Positions 33,768-43,056 are shown, numbered from the stretch's first letter. The stretch: DNA of 64,000 nt from CAYPHY01 sp964410625 (GCA_964410625.1 CAYPHY010000006.1:1-64000); one strand, 5' to 3'. The notes: generated from the sequence alone by a model not told the origin. A program made the numbers and translations.

Positions 33768-33979
33768 TCTTCCGGTTCTCAAGCCTCGTCAAGTGGTTCG
33801 CGCACTCGAAAAAGCCGGATTTGTACAAGTTCGCCAACGTGGCAGCCATTTGCGCTTGAAACGAGGTAATCTTGCTGTCACAGTTCCAATGCATGCCGGT
33901 GATCTTACCACCAAACGTACTACGCTCCATACTTCGCCAAGCTCAAATGAGCCTTGAGGAATTTCTGGCTCATTTGTAA
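33760..33979 (+). pseudogene. hicA: HicA-family toxin, frameshifted
   Basis: The first 52 codons give a normal HicA (LKPRQVVRALEKAGFVQVRQ, then GSHLRLKR with the catalytic His, and MHAGDLTTK). The frame then runs off into an unrelated 13-residue tail and stops at 33957. Moving the frame at about 33916 (one extra base) gives VLRSILRQAQMSLEEFLAHL to a stop at 33977, the expected HicA C-terminus. So either a real inactivating insertion, a sequencing error, or a shift at the AAAC run. HicA is a dsRBD-fold mRNA interferase. Confidence 0.85.
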
Positions 33980-33998
33980 TGATGCCGTAGCAGCAGCT

Positions 33999-35855
33999 TC
34001 AAACCCTTAAGTACCAATCAAAAAAGCGTTCCAGCCGCTGTTGCCAGTCCATTTCCGTCTCATAACGCAAGAAGCCATGTGGTTCACCGGCGTAGGTTTT
34101 ATATTCAAACACCTTGTCATGCCGTTTGAGCGCTTCGACTAGCTCTTCGGAGGATTGCGGCGGCACAATGTCATCTTCCAAACCATGCAGCAGCAGGATC
34201 GGCTTCTTGATATTTTCCACATTCCAAATCGGCGATGCGGCGAGATAGGCCGCCCAATTGGAGCGCGGGTGGCCCATCATCATCTCTGTGTAGAGGCGGG
34301 TGGAGCGTTCGCATTGCGCCCAGGAACTATAGAGATTGGCGTCGCCATACTTGCTGACCCCGGCCGCAAACAGATATTCAGGGTCATTTGCCAGACAACA
34401 GGCGACCATGTAGCCACCATAGCTGGAGCCGAAGATACCGATCCGTTCCGGGTCAACCCAATCGAGGTTGTGCAGAAACTTCGCCCCATGCAGCACATCT
34501 TGCGTATCGCCAATACCCCAATCGTTGTAATTACCATGTTCAAAGGCCTCGCCATAGCCGGTGCTGCCACGAAAGTTGGGGGTGAAGAAGGTATACCCCT
34601 TGGCCAGCAGGTATTGGGCGAGGATGTCCCACAGGAAGGTGTAGTGATCGGCCGGGCCACCATGCGGCCGCACAATCGCCGCGCCATTGGGTTTATGCGG
34701 CCGCGAGAGCAGCCCCGGAATCTCCAACCCATCATAACTGCGATAGCTGACCCGTTCGGGGACGATCAGATCATGCTGGGCCAGGGCAGGGGGCTTGGAG
34801 AAGGTCAGTTGGGTGATGCGGCCGCTATCTACCTCCACGCGATAGATGTCGGGCGGCGTGACGGAATCTTCATACTCAACGGTCAGGAAATCGCCGCCCG
34901 GTGACCAGTTGGGACCGGAAAAAACGCCGAGACCCGTCCGCAAATCTCTTGTCTCTCCCGTGTCGGCGTCTACGAGGATCAGGTCTACGGCCGCATTCCT
35001 ATGAATCGTGGCGGCGAGGCTGCGGCCGTCGGGCGACCAGGCAAACTCGCTGAAGTCCTGATTGCCATGCGTCAGTTGGCGCGTACCCTCCCCATCGGGG
35101 CGAATCAGCCACAGCTCGGTGTAACCGGAGCGTTGGGAGAGGAAGGCGATTTGCTCCCCATCGGGCGACCATTGCGGCGACCAATCCTTTTCTTTGGGGG
35201 AGCCGGTCAGCTGGCGTATCTGCCCCGTTTCCAATTCGACCAGACGCAGCTCCAGGCGGTTGAGATCGTCATAGGGGTAAAAGGTGTATGCGACGAAACG
35301 GCCGTCGGGTGAGGGCGCGGCGTCGCGGGCGCTGCCGTCAAAGCCGGGCGTGAGCAGGCGCGGCCAACCCCCATCAATATCGGTCAGCAGCAGGATGCTC
35401 GCTTCCTGGCGGTCGGCGGTGACGATCAGTTGGTGGCCGTCCGGCATCCAGACCGGCGACCAGGCGGAAGCGGTGAAGTCGGTGAGCGCTTTCGGCAAAC
35501 CACGGCCGTCGCCGGGCAGGATGTGGACATGGTCATTGAGCGTGAAGGCTAACCAACGGCCGTCGGGCGACCACTGTGGCGCACCGTCCAGCCAATAGAT
35601 CGTTTTTTTGCGGTTGGGAGTCAGTCGTTGCGGCCAACCGCCGCTGCTCTGCATTAGGTAGATGTCGGAACGGCCGTCGGCCTCGCGGATGAAGGCGATA
35701 TGCGAGCCATCGGGTGAAAGCTGGTGATGGTGGATCAGATTCAGCGAACTGACCAGCTCCAGGCTCCATCCATCCGGTGGTTTGATATCCGGCCGTTGCA
35801 CCGACGGCCAGCCGTTGCGTTCGTATTTCTCGGTAAGTTTCACTTCGTTGTGCAT
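33999..35855 (-). CDS. S9 family peptidase (acylaminoacyl-peptidase-like)
   Basis: 618 residues, with AAGGAA before the ATG. The N-terminal about 350 residues form a seven-bladed TolB/WD-type beta-propeller (repeated WSPDGRxLAF/PQWSPDGEQIAFL units). The C-terminal alpha/beta-hydrolase domain has GSSYGGY (nucleophile Ser), LHGLEDDIVPP (Asp) and GEPHGF (His), the full catalytic triad. It hydrolyses short peptides or acylated N-termini. There is no signal peptide, so it is cytoplasmic. It lies between two toxin-antitoxin-like modules but is transcribed against them. Confidence 0.93.
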   Translation of the reverse strand: MHNEVKLTEKYERNGWPSVQRPDIKPPDGWSLELVSSLNLIHHHQLSPDGSHIAFIREADGRSDIYLMQSSGGWPQRLTPNRKKTIYWLDGAPQWSPDGRWLAFTLNDHVHILPGDGRGLPKALTDFTASAWSPVWMPDGHQLIVTADRQEASILLLTDIDGGWPRLLTPGFDGSARDAAPSPDGRFVAYTFYPYDDLNRLELRLVELETGQIRQLTGSPKEKDWSPQWSPDGEQIAFLSQRSGYTELWLIRPDGEGTRQLTHGNQDFSEFAWSPDGRSLAATIHRNAAVDLILVDADTGETRDLRTGLGVFSGPNWSPGGDFLTVEYEDSVTPPDIYRVEVDSGRITQLTFSKPPALAQHDLIVPERVSYRSYDGLEIPGLLSRPHKPNGAAIVRPHGGPADHYTFLWDILAQYLLAKGYTFFTPNFRGSTGYGEAFEHGNYNDWGIGDTQDVLHGAKFLHNLDWVDPERIGIFGSSYGGYMVACCLANDPEYLFAAGVSKYGDANLYSSWAQCERSTRLYTEMMMGHPRSNWAAYLAASPIWNVENIKKPILLLHGLEDDIVPPQSSEELVEALKRHDKVFEYKTYAGEPHGFLRYETEMDWQQRLERFFDWYLRV

Positions 35856-35952
35856 GGCAGAAATATTCCTTCGTTGATGGTATTACAGTTAGGTTTTGGT
35901 AATTATCATCCCGGCTGTACTAATGGAAACTAGAGTATAATAGTAAATATCA

Positions 35953-36215
35953 ATGAAGCCGATAATTTGGACAAAGCACGCTCGCCAGAACTTGGAAGAG
36001 CGTGAAATTGATCAGGACGAAGCGGAAATAACGATTAGGAAACCTGACGAGTTGAGGGCAGTCCACCAGACAGACAAATATACATGCGGCGCTATTACGA
36101 CAAAATACTTGATAAAGAGATGTTGTTACGTGTGATCGTCGCTGAATCACCGAATGCTATAACTATTATCACCCTCTATAAAGTCTCTCGCATGACGCGA
36201 TATTTAAGGGAATAA
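35953..36215 (+). pseudogene. DUF4258 (RelE-like toxin family) gene, frameshifted
   Basis: Starts MKPIIWTKHARQNLEEREI, the DUF4258 opening, and stays in frame to about residue 36. The frame then leads to an unrelated Cys-rich tail and stops at 36135. Dropping back one frame near 36057-36066 gives RQIYMRRYYDKILDK followed by LLRVIVAESPNAITIITLYK to a stop at 36213, which is the family's C-terminal half. A one-base indel therefore splits the gene. A DUF2283 gene follows 5 bases later, the usual partner. Confidence 0.8.
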
Positions 36216-36220
36216 AGCAA

Positions 36221-36418
36221 ATGAAAGTTGTGTACGACAAAGAAACTGATACGTTGATCATTACCCTGCGTGATGAGCGTATTCGAGAAAGCGACGAAGT
36301 ACGCCCCGGCGTGATCGCGGATTTTGGTTATGATGGACAGTTGGTTCGCTTCGAGATTCTACGGGCTTCACAAATTGTGCAGAAAGCCAGCGAAATGCAA
36401 TTTGTCGTTGAAATCTAA
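36221..36418 (+). CDS. DUF2283 family protein (probable antitoxin partner)
   Basis: 65 residues, intact. MKVVYDKETDTLIITL and ESDEVRPGVIADFGYDGQLVRFEIL are typical DUF2283. AAGGGA lies upstream of the ATG, inside the end of the preceding frameshifted gene. DUF4258-DUF2283 pairs occur widely and are thought to be toxin-antitoxin-like; activity is not proven by sequence. Confidence 0.85.
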   Translation: MKVVYDKETDTLIITLRDERIRESDEVRPGVIADFGYDGQLVRFEILRASQIVQKASEMQFVVEI

Positions 36419-36426
36419 TTCAGAAT

Positions 36427-36507
36427 CCTTTTCGACACGAATTTCACGAATGACACGAATCTTTCTGCATAACTATTCGTGCCATTCGTGAAATTCGGGT
36501 CAAAAAC
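36427..36507. repeat. ACACGAATTTCACGAA / ATTCGTG inverted repeat
   Basis: GACACGAATTTCACGAATG words on the left, ATTCGTGCCATTCGTGAAATTC on the right. This is the interior sequence of the TTACGCA-ended elements at 46111 and 55319, but here without the ends. Confidence 0.75.
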
Positions 36508-37532
36508 TATGGGACAAATTTTGGCTCCACTTCGTGGCAGGCGACCCAGTGATTGGGCTGTACCTCGCGCCAGGCGGGGACGACTTGTGAACAATGGGGC
36601 TGGGCGATGGGGCAGCGGGTGTGGAAGCGGCAACCGCTGGGGGGATTGATCGGGCTGGGGACATCCCCCTCGAGGACAATGCGCTTGCGGCGGCGGGCGA
36701 TTTTGGGGTCGGGGACGGGAACGGCCGAGAGCAACGCCTGCGTATAGGGATGGAGTGGATTTTCGTATAGCTCATCTTTCTCTGCCAACTCCGCCATCAC
36801 ACCCAGATACATCACCGCGACCCGGTCACAGATATGGCGTACCATGCTCAGGTCGTGGGCGATGAAAAGATAGGTCAGCCCCAGGCGGTCTTGTAACTCC
36901 TCCAGTAAATTGACAACTTGCGCCTGAATAGAGACATCGAGCGCGGAGATAGGCTCATCACAAACCAGGAAGAGGGGGTCGGAGGCCAGCGAGCGGGCGA
37001 TACCAATACGTTGCCGTTGGCCGCCGGAGAACTCATGGGGGAAGCGGTTGAGAAAGCGGCCGTCCAGGCCCACCAGTTGCATCAGCTCCTTAATTCGTTC
37101 CAACCGTTCTTTTTCGGTGTCTAACAAACGGTGGACGCGCAATGGTTCACCGACAATGGCGTTGACCGTCCAGCGCGGATTGAGCGAGGCGAAGGGGTCC
37201 TGGAAGATCATCTGTGCCTTGCGGCGAATTGCCAGATACTCATTGCCGGTAGCCTGGTGGACATCGTGGCCGTCAATGGTGACACGGCCGTCCGTCGCCG
37301 GATAAAGCCCAAGCAAGGTGCGCCCGGCCGTAGACTTGCCACAACCGCTTTCGCCCACCAAACCCAATGTCTCGCCGCGCTGGATGGAAAATGAAAGCCC
37401 ATCCACCGCCTTTACCGCGCCAACTGTACGCTGGACGATGATCCCCTTGCGGATCGGGAAATGCTTTTTTAACTCCTCTACCTGGACGAGTGGTTGGTTT
37501 GGTTGGCTATTTGTGCCGTTGCTCTCTGGCAT
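36507..37532 (-). CDS. Oligopeptide ABC transporter ATP-binding protein (OppF/DppF type)
   Basis: About 341 residues from ATG 37532, preceded by AAGGAAG. Walker A GESGCGKST, signature FSGGQRQRIGIARSLA, Walker B LFLVCDEPISALD and the C-terminal oligopeptide-type domain with four Cys (CRFHTRCPIAQPHC, VACHEV). It powers import of peptides together with the upstream OppD-type subunit. It is the last gene of a five-gene minus-strand operon in the order binding protein, B, C, D, F. Confidence 0.93.
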   Translation of the reverse strand: MPESNGTNSQPNQPLVQVEELKKHFPIRKGIIVQRTVGAVKAVDGLSFSIQRGETLGLVGESGCGKSTAGRTLLGLYPATDGRVTIDGHDVHQATGNEYLAIRRKAQMIFQDPFASLNPRWTVNAIVGEPLRVHRLLDTEKERLERIKELMQLVGLDGRFLNRFPHEFSGGQRQRIGIARSLASDPLFLVCDEPISALDVSIQAQVVNLLEELQDRLGLTYLFIAHDLSMVRHICDRVAVMYLGVMAELAEKDELYENPLHPYTQALLSAVPVPDPKIARRRKRIVLEGDVPSPINPPSGCRFHTRCPIAQPHCSQVVPAWREVQPNHWVACHEVEPKFVP

Positions 37533-37551
37533 ATCGTCTTCCTTAAAGAGT

Positions 37552-37632
37552 GTTACGCGGATGACGCGGATCAAACGCAGATTAACGCTGATTTACTGTC
37601 CACTGCCTACTGCCCACTGATTACTGCTAACT
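37552..37632. repeat. Mixed short repeat (GCGGATGACGCGGAT and CACTGCCTACTGC words)
   Basis: ACGCGGATGACGCGGATCAAACGC followed by tandem CCACTGCCTACTGCCCACTGATTACTGC. It separates the D and F ATPase genes of the operon. Confidence 0.55.
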
Positions 37633-37634
37633 CC

Positions 37635-38645
37635 CTAATGGCGCGGCAGCCCAGTTCGCACATCCACCCAACAGGCGATCTTTTGGCCGGGGGCGATGGG
37701 TTCGAGGGGCGGCCGTTCCTCGCGGCAACGCTCAATGACAAAATCACAACGAGCGGCAAAGGGACAACCCTTCGGCTCCAACAGCAAGTTAGGCGGCGCG
37801 CCGGGAATTGATTTCAGCCGCTTGTCGCGTCGCTTGTCCACTCGTGGCAGCGCGCCGAGCAGAGCCAGCGTATAGGGATGGCGCGGATTCTCATAGAGGC
37901 TATCTACGTCCGCCTCTTCAACAATGGTTCCCGCATACATGACGATCACCCGGTCGGCCATACCCGCCACCACCCCAAGATCATGCGTGATCCAGATCAA
38001 TGCCATGCCCAAATGTTCTCGCATCCGAATCACCAGATCGACAATTTGCGCCTGAATGGTCACATCCAGAGCGGTGGTTGGCTCATCGGCGATCAGCAAA
38101 GTAGGGTTGCAGGCCAGCATCATAGCGATCATCACCCGCTGGCGCATCCCGCCGGAGAATTGGTGGGGATAGTCATTTAACCGGCGCGTCGCATCCGGTA
38201 TGCCAACCAGATCAAGCAGTTCAACCGCTCGCTTACGCGCTTGTTCGCCATTCATCCCATAATGCTTACGCAGGGCTTCCGTCATTTGCCGTTCGATAGT
38301 CAGCACAGGATTGAGCGAAGTCATGGGGTCTTGGAAGATCATCCCAATTTCACCACCACGCACTTGCTCCAGCTCTTCGGCGCTCAGAGCGAGGAGATTT
38401 TTGTCCAGGAAACGGGCTTCACCGGCCGTCACCTTACCCGGCGGCATAGGGATCAGGCCGAGGAGCGCCATCATGCTCACCGATTTGCCGCAGCCGCTCT
38501 CGCCTACCACGGCAACCGCTTCCCCTTCATGGATTTTATAGGAGATGCCGTTGACAGCGTGGATCACACCCTCTGGTGTCAGGAATTGCACCCGCAGATC
38601 GTTGATTGTTAGCAGGGTATTCTTCTGGTTATTATGGTTCATCAT
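37635..38645 (-). CDS. Oligopeptide ABC transporter ATP-binding protein (OppD/DppD type)
   Basis: About 336 residues from ATG 38645 (two adjacent ATGs; no clear RBS). Walker A GESGCGKSV, signature FSGGMRQRVMIAMMLA, Walker B LLIADEPTTALDVT and a C-terminal oligopeptide domain (CPFAARCDFVIERC). It pairs with the OppF-type ATPase. The bases upstream of this start lie just outside the permease C stop, so the two genes are tightly linked. Confidence 0.93.
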   Translation of the reverse strand: MMNHNNQKNTLLTINDLRVQFLTPEGVIHAVNGISYKIHEGEAVAVVGESGCGKSVSMMALLGLIPMPPGKVTAGEARFLDKNLLALSAEELEQVRGGEIGMIFQDPMTSLNPVLTIERQMTEALRKHYGMNGEQARKRAVELLDLVGIPDATRRLNDYPHQFSGGMRQRVMIAMMLACNPTLLIADEPTTALDVTIQAQIVDLVIRMREHLGMALIWITHDLGVVAGMADRVIVMYAGTIVEEADVDSLYENPRHPYTLALLGALPRVDKRRDKRLKSIPGAPPNLLLEPKGCPFAARCDFVIERCREERPPLEPIAPGQKIACWVDVRTGLPRH

Positions 38646-38676
38646 AGATGTGGCCGGTTTACTGTAGCGCGGTTTG

Positions 38677-39600
38677 CTAGACTGTGCGGCTGCGTGGGTC
38701 AAGTGCGTCACGCAGACCATCACCAAGAAAATTGATGCTAAGCACCGTTAGCAGAATCAGCAAGCCAGGAAAAATCCACAGCCAGGGAGCACTTTCGATA
38801 TAGTTATAGGAGCCATCAAGCATATTACCCCAGGTTGCGGTGGGTGGTTGGACGCCCAGGCCCAAGAAGCTGATGTAGGCTTCGGAAAGGATAGCGTTGG
38901 CAACGGCCAGCGTGGCCGAGACGACGATGGGGGCGATGGAGTTGGGCAAAATATGCTTAAAGATGATCTGGCTGGTGGGCGTGCCGATGGAACGGGCGGC
39001 GAGCACAAAATCATTTTCCTTCAACGAGAGAAACTCGGCGCGAACGATGCGGGCGACATACATCCAACTGGTGACGCTGATGATGATAATGATCAATGGC
39101 ACGCTGCCGCCGACGATCCGCGCCATCACAATCAGTAGGAAAAGCTGCGGGATGATCAGCATCGCTTCGGTGAGGCGCATCAGGACGCTATCGGTCAGTC
39201 CGCCATAGTAACCAGCGATGGCGCCAATGACCACACCGAGCAGGATTTCGAGGATGGCAACGGCGACGCCAATGGTCAGGGAGATTCGGCCGCCCTGAAT
39301 CGTCCGCGCCAAAATATCACGGCCGACCGTATCCGTCCCAAAGGGATGTTCGGCCGATGGCCCCTGCAGACGCGCCGACGTGTCGGTAAAGTTGGCGACT
39401 TGGGCCGTATAAATCAGCCCTCCACCAAAGGAATAGAGGAGCAACAATAGTAACGTGATGCCACCGGCAATCGCTAATTTGTGGCGGCGAAAACGTCGCC
39501 AGGTCATTTGCCCCAACGACAGCGGCGGAGCCAGTTCATCCGCGTCAAGCGAAACAACGGATGGAGAAGGTTCTAAGGCAGAAGAGTCCAATGTAGCCAT
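38677..39600 (-). CDS. Oligopeptide ABC transporter permease (OppC/DppC type)
   Basis: 307 residues. A soluble N-terminal tail (1-40), then six membrane helices with an N-terminal OppC_N segment (RFRRHKLAIAGGITLLLLLLY) and the EAA-type loop (FVLAARSIGTPTSQIIFKHI). HPFGTDTVGRDILAR is the conserved periplasmic signature of the family. It forms the membrane channel with the B permease. Confidence 0.92.
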   Translation of the reverse strand: MATLDSSALEPSPSVVSLDADELAPPLSLGQMTWRRFRRHKLAIAGGITLLLLLLYSFGGGLIYTAQVANFTDTSARLQGPSAEHPFGTDTVGRDILARTIQGGRISLTIGVAVAILEILLGVVIGAIAGYYGGLTDSVLMRLTEAMLIIPQLFLLIVMARIVGGSVPLIIIIISVTSWMYVARIVRAEFLSLKENDFVLAARSIGTPTSQIIFKHILPNSIAPIVVSATLAVANAILSEAYISFLGLGVQPPTATWGNMLDGSYNYIESAPWLWIFPGLLILLTVLSINFLGDGLRDALDPRSRTV

Positions 39601-39604
39601 ATAG

Positions 39605-39688
39605 ACACTCTCTTGAGGGATGAAGGCTGAAGGATGAGGGATGAAAAATCCTATTCATCCTTCAGCCCTCATCCTTCAGCCCTTCTTT
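39605..39688. repeat. GGATGAAG/CTTCATCC inverted repeat
   Basis: AGGGATGAAGGCTGAAGGATGAGGG on one side and its complement CCTTCAGCCCTCATCCTTCAGCCC on the other. A close relative separates the next two operon genes at 40733-40822. Confidence 0.8.
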
Positions 39689-39689
39689 C

Positions 39690-40724
39690 TCAGTCGTAGC
39701 GAATGCGTGGGTCGAGGAGGGCATAGGTGAGATCGGTCAGCAGTTGAAAAACAATGACAAGGACAGATAGCAAGAAGAGGATGCCCATGACCACCGGAAC
39801 ATCAAAGCGCAGCACGTGGTCGAGAAAGAGGCGACCCATCCCCGGCCAGGCGAAGATGCGCTCTGTGACCAACGCGCCCCCAAGCAGCAGGGCGAGGTCA
39901 AGGCCGACGATAGTGACGATGGGCAAGGAAGCATTCTTAAAGGCGTGGACCATCAGGATATAGCGCCCTTTCAGCCCTTTGGCTCTGGCAGTGCGGATAT
40001 AGTCCTGACTGAGAACTTCCAGCATCGTGCTGCGGATAAAGCGACTATAGGCGGCCGTGCTGACCACAGCAATGCTAAAGACCGGCAAAATCATGTGCAG
40101 CGCGACCTGCCCCGGTGTTTTGCCCACCTGGGGATCGAACATGCCGACCGCCGGCAGGGAAGGAAGCCCCCAACGCTGGAAGTTGACCGAAAAGATATAG
40201 ATCGAGAGCAGGGCGATGAAAAAAATCGGTGTAGAAAAGCCAATGAAGGAGATCGTCGTAATGATATGGTCGGCCAACGAGTATTGCCGCAGCGCGGAAA
40301 AAATGCCGATCAGCAAGGCAAAGACGATAATCACCGCTTCCGAGGCGACCATTAAAAGCAGGGTGTTGGGGATTCGTTCGGCAATGACCTCCCAGGCGGT
40401 GTTACCGCGCCGGAGGAGTGAATTGCCAAAGTCACCACGAATGGCCCCGCGCCGTGTGCCGGGCGACTCTTCGATGCCGTCACCATCCATGTCGAAGGTG
40501 TCCCAATCATTGCCGACGAGCCAGTATAGGTATTGCAGATAAATGGGCTTATCTAGCCCAAGCTGGCGCGTCAGGCGTTCGCGGTCGGCCGGGCGGGTGG
40601 CGCGTCGGCCGCCCATCGTCGCCAGCGGATCGCCCATATTCTGCATCAGCACAAATAAGATGACGGTGATGATTAACAACAACGGAATGGCCTGCAACAG
40701 TCGCCGGATGATGTATCGAGCCAT
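39690..40724 (-). CDS. Oligopeptide ABC transporter permease (OppB/DppB type)
   Basis: 344 residues, six membrane helices, opening MARYIIRRLLQAIPLLLIIT. The EAA loop region reads YIRTARAKGLKGRYILMVHAF. The loop between helices 1 and 2 (about residues 75-100) is longer than usual and contains DMDGDGIEE, which resembles an EF-hand calcium loop. It transports peptides with the C permease. Confidence 0.92.
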   Translation of the reverse strand: MARYIIRRLLQAIPLLLIITVILFVLMQNMGDPLATMGGRRATRPADRERLTRQLGLDKPIYLQYLYWLVGNDWDTFDMDGDGIEESPGTRRGAIRGDFGNSLLRRGNTAWEVIAERIPNTLLLMVASEAVIIVFALLIGIFSALRQYSLADHIITTISFIGFSTPIFFIALLSIYIFSVNFQRWGLPSLPAVGMFDPQVGKTPGQVALHMILPVFSIAVVSTAAYSRFIRSTMLEVLSQDYIRTARAKGLKGRYILMVHAFKNASLPIVTIVGLDLALLLGGALVTERIFAWPGMGRLFLDHVLRFDVPVVMGILFLLSVLVIVFQLLTDLTYALLDPRIRYD

Positions 40725-40732
40725 AACACACC

Positions 40733-40822
40733 TGGTGTGAAGGATGAGGGATGAAGGATGAAGGATGAATTAGGCTTTCATTCCTCAGCCTTCATCCCTC
40801 ATCCTTCCTAATTCATCCTTCT
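40733..40822. repeat. GGATGAAG/CTTCATCC inverted repeat (second copy)
   Basis: Tandem GGATGAGGGATGAAGGATGAAGGATGAA followed, after about 15 bases, by TCAGCCTTCATCCCTCATCCTTCC. Same family as 39605-39688, here between the permease B and binding-protein genes. Confidence 0.8.
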
Positions 40823-40823
40823 C

Positions 40824-42569
40824 TTATTCGCTGATGTCCCATTCAGCAATCGAGAAGAAGGGGGTTGCGCCGGAGAGGGTGACGTTTTGCAGACGGCCGC
40901 TGAGCGCCCACACGTCCGGGTCTTGCCACAATCCCAGCCAGATCACATTGTCGTGCATGTATTGGGTGATCTCATGGAATGTTTGTGTCCGTTCTTCGAC
41001 GTTTGTCTGTGTGGCCTGGAGTTGGAAGAGGCCATCAAGCTGCTCATCACACAGGCGCTGCCAGTTGGCCCCGTCGGGATACTCATCTGTCGGAATTTCA
41101 CTGCATAGCCAGTAGTAATGATCAGGATCGGGAAAGGCCGGAGCATCAGACCACTCAAAGATGTCCAGCTCGCCGGAAGCGGCCGGGCCAGCCTCACCAT
41201 AGCTGGCAAACAGGATATCAGGATTGAAGCTTTGAATGTCCAGCCCGATCCCAACTTCTGCCAACTGTTGTTGGGCAACAGCTTGTAAATCCTGGCGTAC
41301 TTCGCGGATGCTGGTCCCGTGGGTGAGAACGAGTTCCTCTCCATCCTTGTCCCGTGTGCCGTCGCCGTTGCTATCTACCCAGCCCGCTTCATCCAGCAAG
41401 GCATTAGCCTGTTCGGGGTCATAGGGCCAGGGTTCGATGTCCGGGCTGTTATATGGCATGTTGTCCCACAAAGTGGCGGCCGGTTGGGTCAGACCGAGCA
41501 GCAAGTCCTGGTTGATGGTCTCCCGATCAATCGCCATGGCGATCGCCTTACGAACATTGACATCCTGGAGCGCAGGATGGCCGTCCTCGCCCAGGTAGAA
41601 GTACCAGCCTTCATTGAAACCAGAGGGGACGGTAACGATGTTAACGCCTGCTTCTTCTAATGGGGCTACATCCGAGTAGGCAACGAACGTACCAAGGTCC
41701 CCTTCGCCCGTTTGCAAGGCCGCGACCTGAGAAGCATCGTCAGGGACAAAGCGGATGAAAATCTCATCAATGATCGGCGGGTCGTCGTAGTAGTTTTCAT
41801 TACGCACAAAGCGAGCAAAGCTACCCGATTCCCACTCCTCAAAGACATAGGGGCCTGCGCCAACGGTCGGAGCAAGGTTCCAGGCGGCCTCGTCCAGCGT
41901 TCCGTCTGCCTCATACACCGGCCGAAGGACATGGGCGGGTAAAAGCCCTGACCACATGTTGGCAACCCAGGGCGCGAATGGCTCGGCAAAGGTGACAACC
42001 ACCGTTTGCGGGTCCGGTGCCTCAATGCTCTCAACACCATCATAGGGATAGGTGGATTGCACCGTATTGGCCGGATCGACGATCATCTCATAGGTAAAGA
42101 CAAAGTCATCAGAGGTGATCGGCGTGCCGTCTGACCAGTTGATGTCGTCCCGCAGGTTGAAGGTGATCGTTCGGCCGTCTTCGGAGATACCCCCATTGTC
42201 TTCGCTGGGCATTTCCGTGATCAGGTTCGGTACCGGTTCGTTGTTCTCATCAAAGACCCACGCTCTGGCGTTCCAGATCGGGAAGGTGATGGTGGTGAAC
42301 CACATGGCGGTATAAAGCGGACTGAGGGTATCAAACTCCTGGGTGAAGATGAAGGTGGCGATCTTTCGGTCGCCTTCGGCCGCTGGCCCATCCTCGGCCG
42401 CTGGTTCTTCTACAGCCGGTTCTTCGGCCGGTTCTTCAGCAACGGGTTCCTCGGCCGCGGGATCTTCGGTAATTGGCTCTTGTGACGGTTGGCCGCCACA
42501 GGCGACCAGGGTGAGCGCTAACACAAACAACAGCGCCACTGTCCATGGCAAAAATCTTTTTCGACTCAT
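40824..42569 (-). CDS. Oligopeptide ABC transporter substrate-binding lipoprotein (SBP family 5)
   Basis: 581 residues from ATG 42569, with an excellent GGAGGAG RBS. Signal peptide with lipobox LVAC (about Cys23), then a Glu/Pro/Ala low-complexity stretch (EEPVAEEPAEEPAVEEP) and the SBP_bac_5 domain (WSDGTPITSDDFVFTYEMI is the classic signature). DSNGDGTRDKDGEEL is a calcium-loop-like insertion common in the family. It captures peptides outside the membrane. First gene of the operon. Confidence 0.93.
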   Translation of the reverse strand: MSRKRFLPWTVALLFVLALTLVACGGQPSQEPITEDPAAEEPVAEEPAEEPAVEEPAAEDGPAAEGDRKIATFIFTQEFDTLSPLYTAMWFTTITFPIWNARAWVFDENNEPVPNLITEMPSEDNGGISEDGRTITFNLRDDINWSDGTPITSDDFVFTYEMIVDPANTVQSTYPYDGVESIEAPDPQTVVVTFAEPFAPWVANMWSGLLPAHVLRPVYEADGTLDEAAWNLAPTVGAGPYVFEEWESGSFARFVRNENYYDDPPIIDEIFIRFVPDDASQVAALQTGEGDLGTFVAYSDVAPLEEAGVNIVTVPSGFNEGWYFYLGEDGHPALQDVNVRKAIAMAIDRETINQDLLLGLTQPAATLWDNMPYNSPDIEPWPYDPEQANALLDEAGWVDSNGDGTRDKDGEELVLTHGTSIREVRQDLQAVAQQQLAEVGIGLDIQSFNPDILFASYGEAGPAASGELDIFEWSDAPAFPDPDHYYWLCSEIPTDEYPDGANWQRLCDEQLDGLFQLQATQTNVEERTQTFHEITQYMHDNVIWLGLWQDPDVWALSGRLQNVTLSGATPFFSIAEWDISE

Positions 42570-43027
42570 TTTCTCCTCCGAAATTAGACGATAATTTAGG
42601 GCAAGTCTCATCAACTCGACCAGATAGGTTAGCTTTCAAATGTGTTTGAAGATGGCATCACCTCCATGAAACCGTCATTGAATTTGTGGCATGATGCTTC
42701 AGCCTCGTTGGTGAAGCAATCAGGGTACAGACCTGGGGATGTTTAGATTGCCAAAAAGGGGGTTTATTACGGGGGTATGCCTGAAGTGGCAAATGTGCCT
42801 GTGACGAGAAAGCAGCATTATATGACTGGCGCATTGCCAGCGGGTTTGCTCGTATAGGGTTACGGCAAAATCCACTGTCAGCTCTCATTAATATCTGTAA
42901 ATAAACGAGCCTTCTCGATTAGGCTAACCCATTTTACTGGCGAGGTGGCGGACTGTCAAAAATGAGGAAATCGGAGACTAGGAGATTAAGAGACTGGGAG
43001 ATTAGGAGACTGAATAGAGGCAATCTC
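42570..43027. other. 458-base spacer upstream of the peptide-transporter operon
   Basis: No gene is supported. The left part should hold the operon promoter (minus strand), but no convincing hexamer pair was found. The right end (42966-43056) is a GAGACTGG/GAGATTAA inverted repeat that runs into the DUF5996 stop codon. Confidence 0.5.
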
Positions 43028-43056
43028 TCAGTCTTTCAGTCTCTTAATCTCTTCTT
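42966..43056. repeat. GAGACTGG/CAGTCTCC octamer inverted repeat
   Basis: Left arm GGAGACTAGGAGATTAAGAG and further octamers; right arm AATCTCTCAGTCTTTCAGTC and further octamers, extending over the last codons of the DUF5996 gene. Confidence 0.8.
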
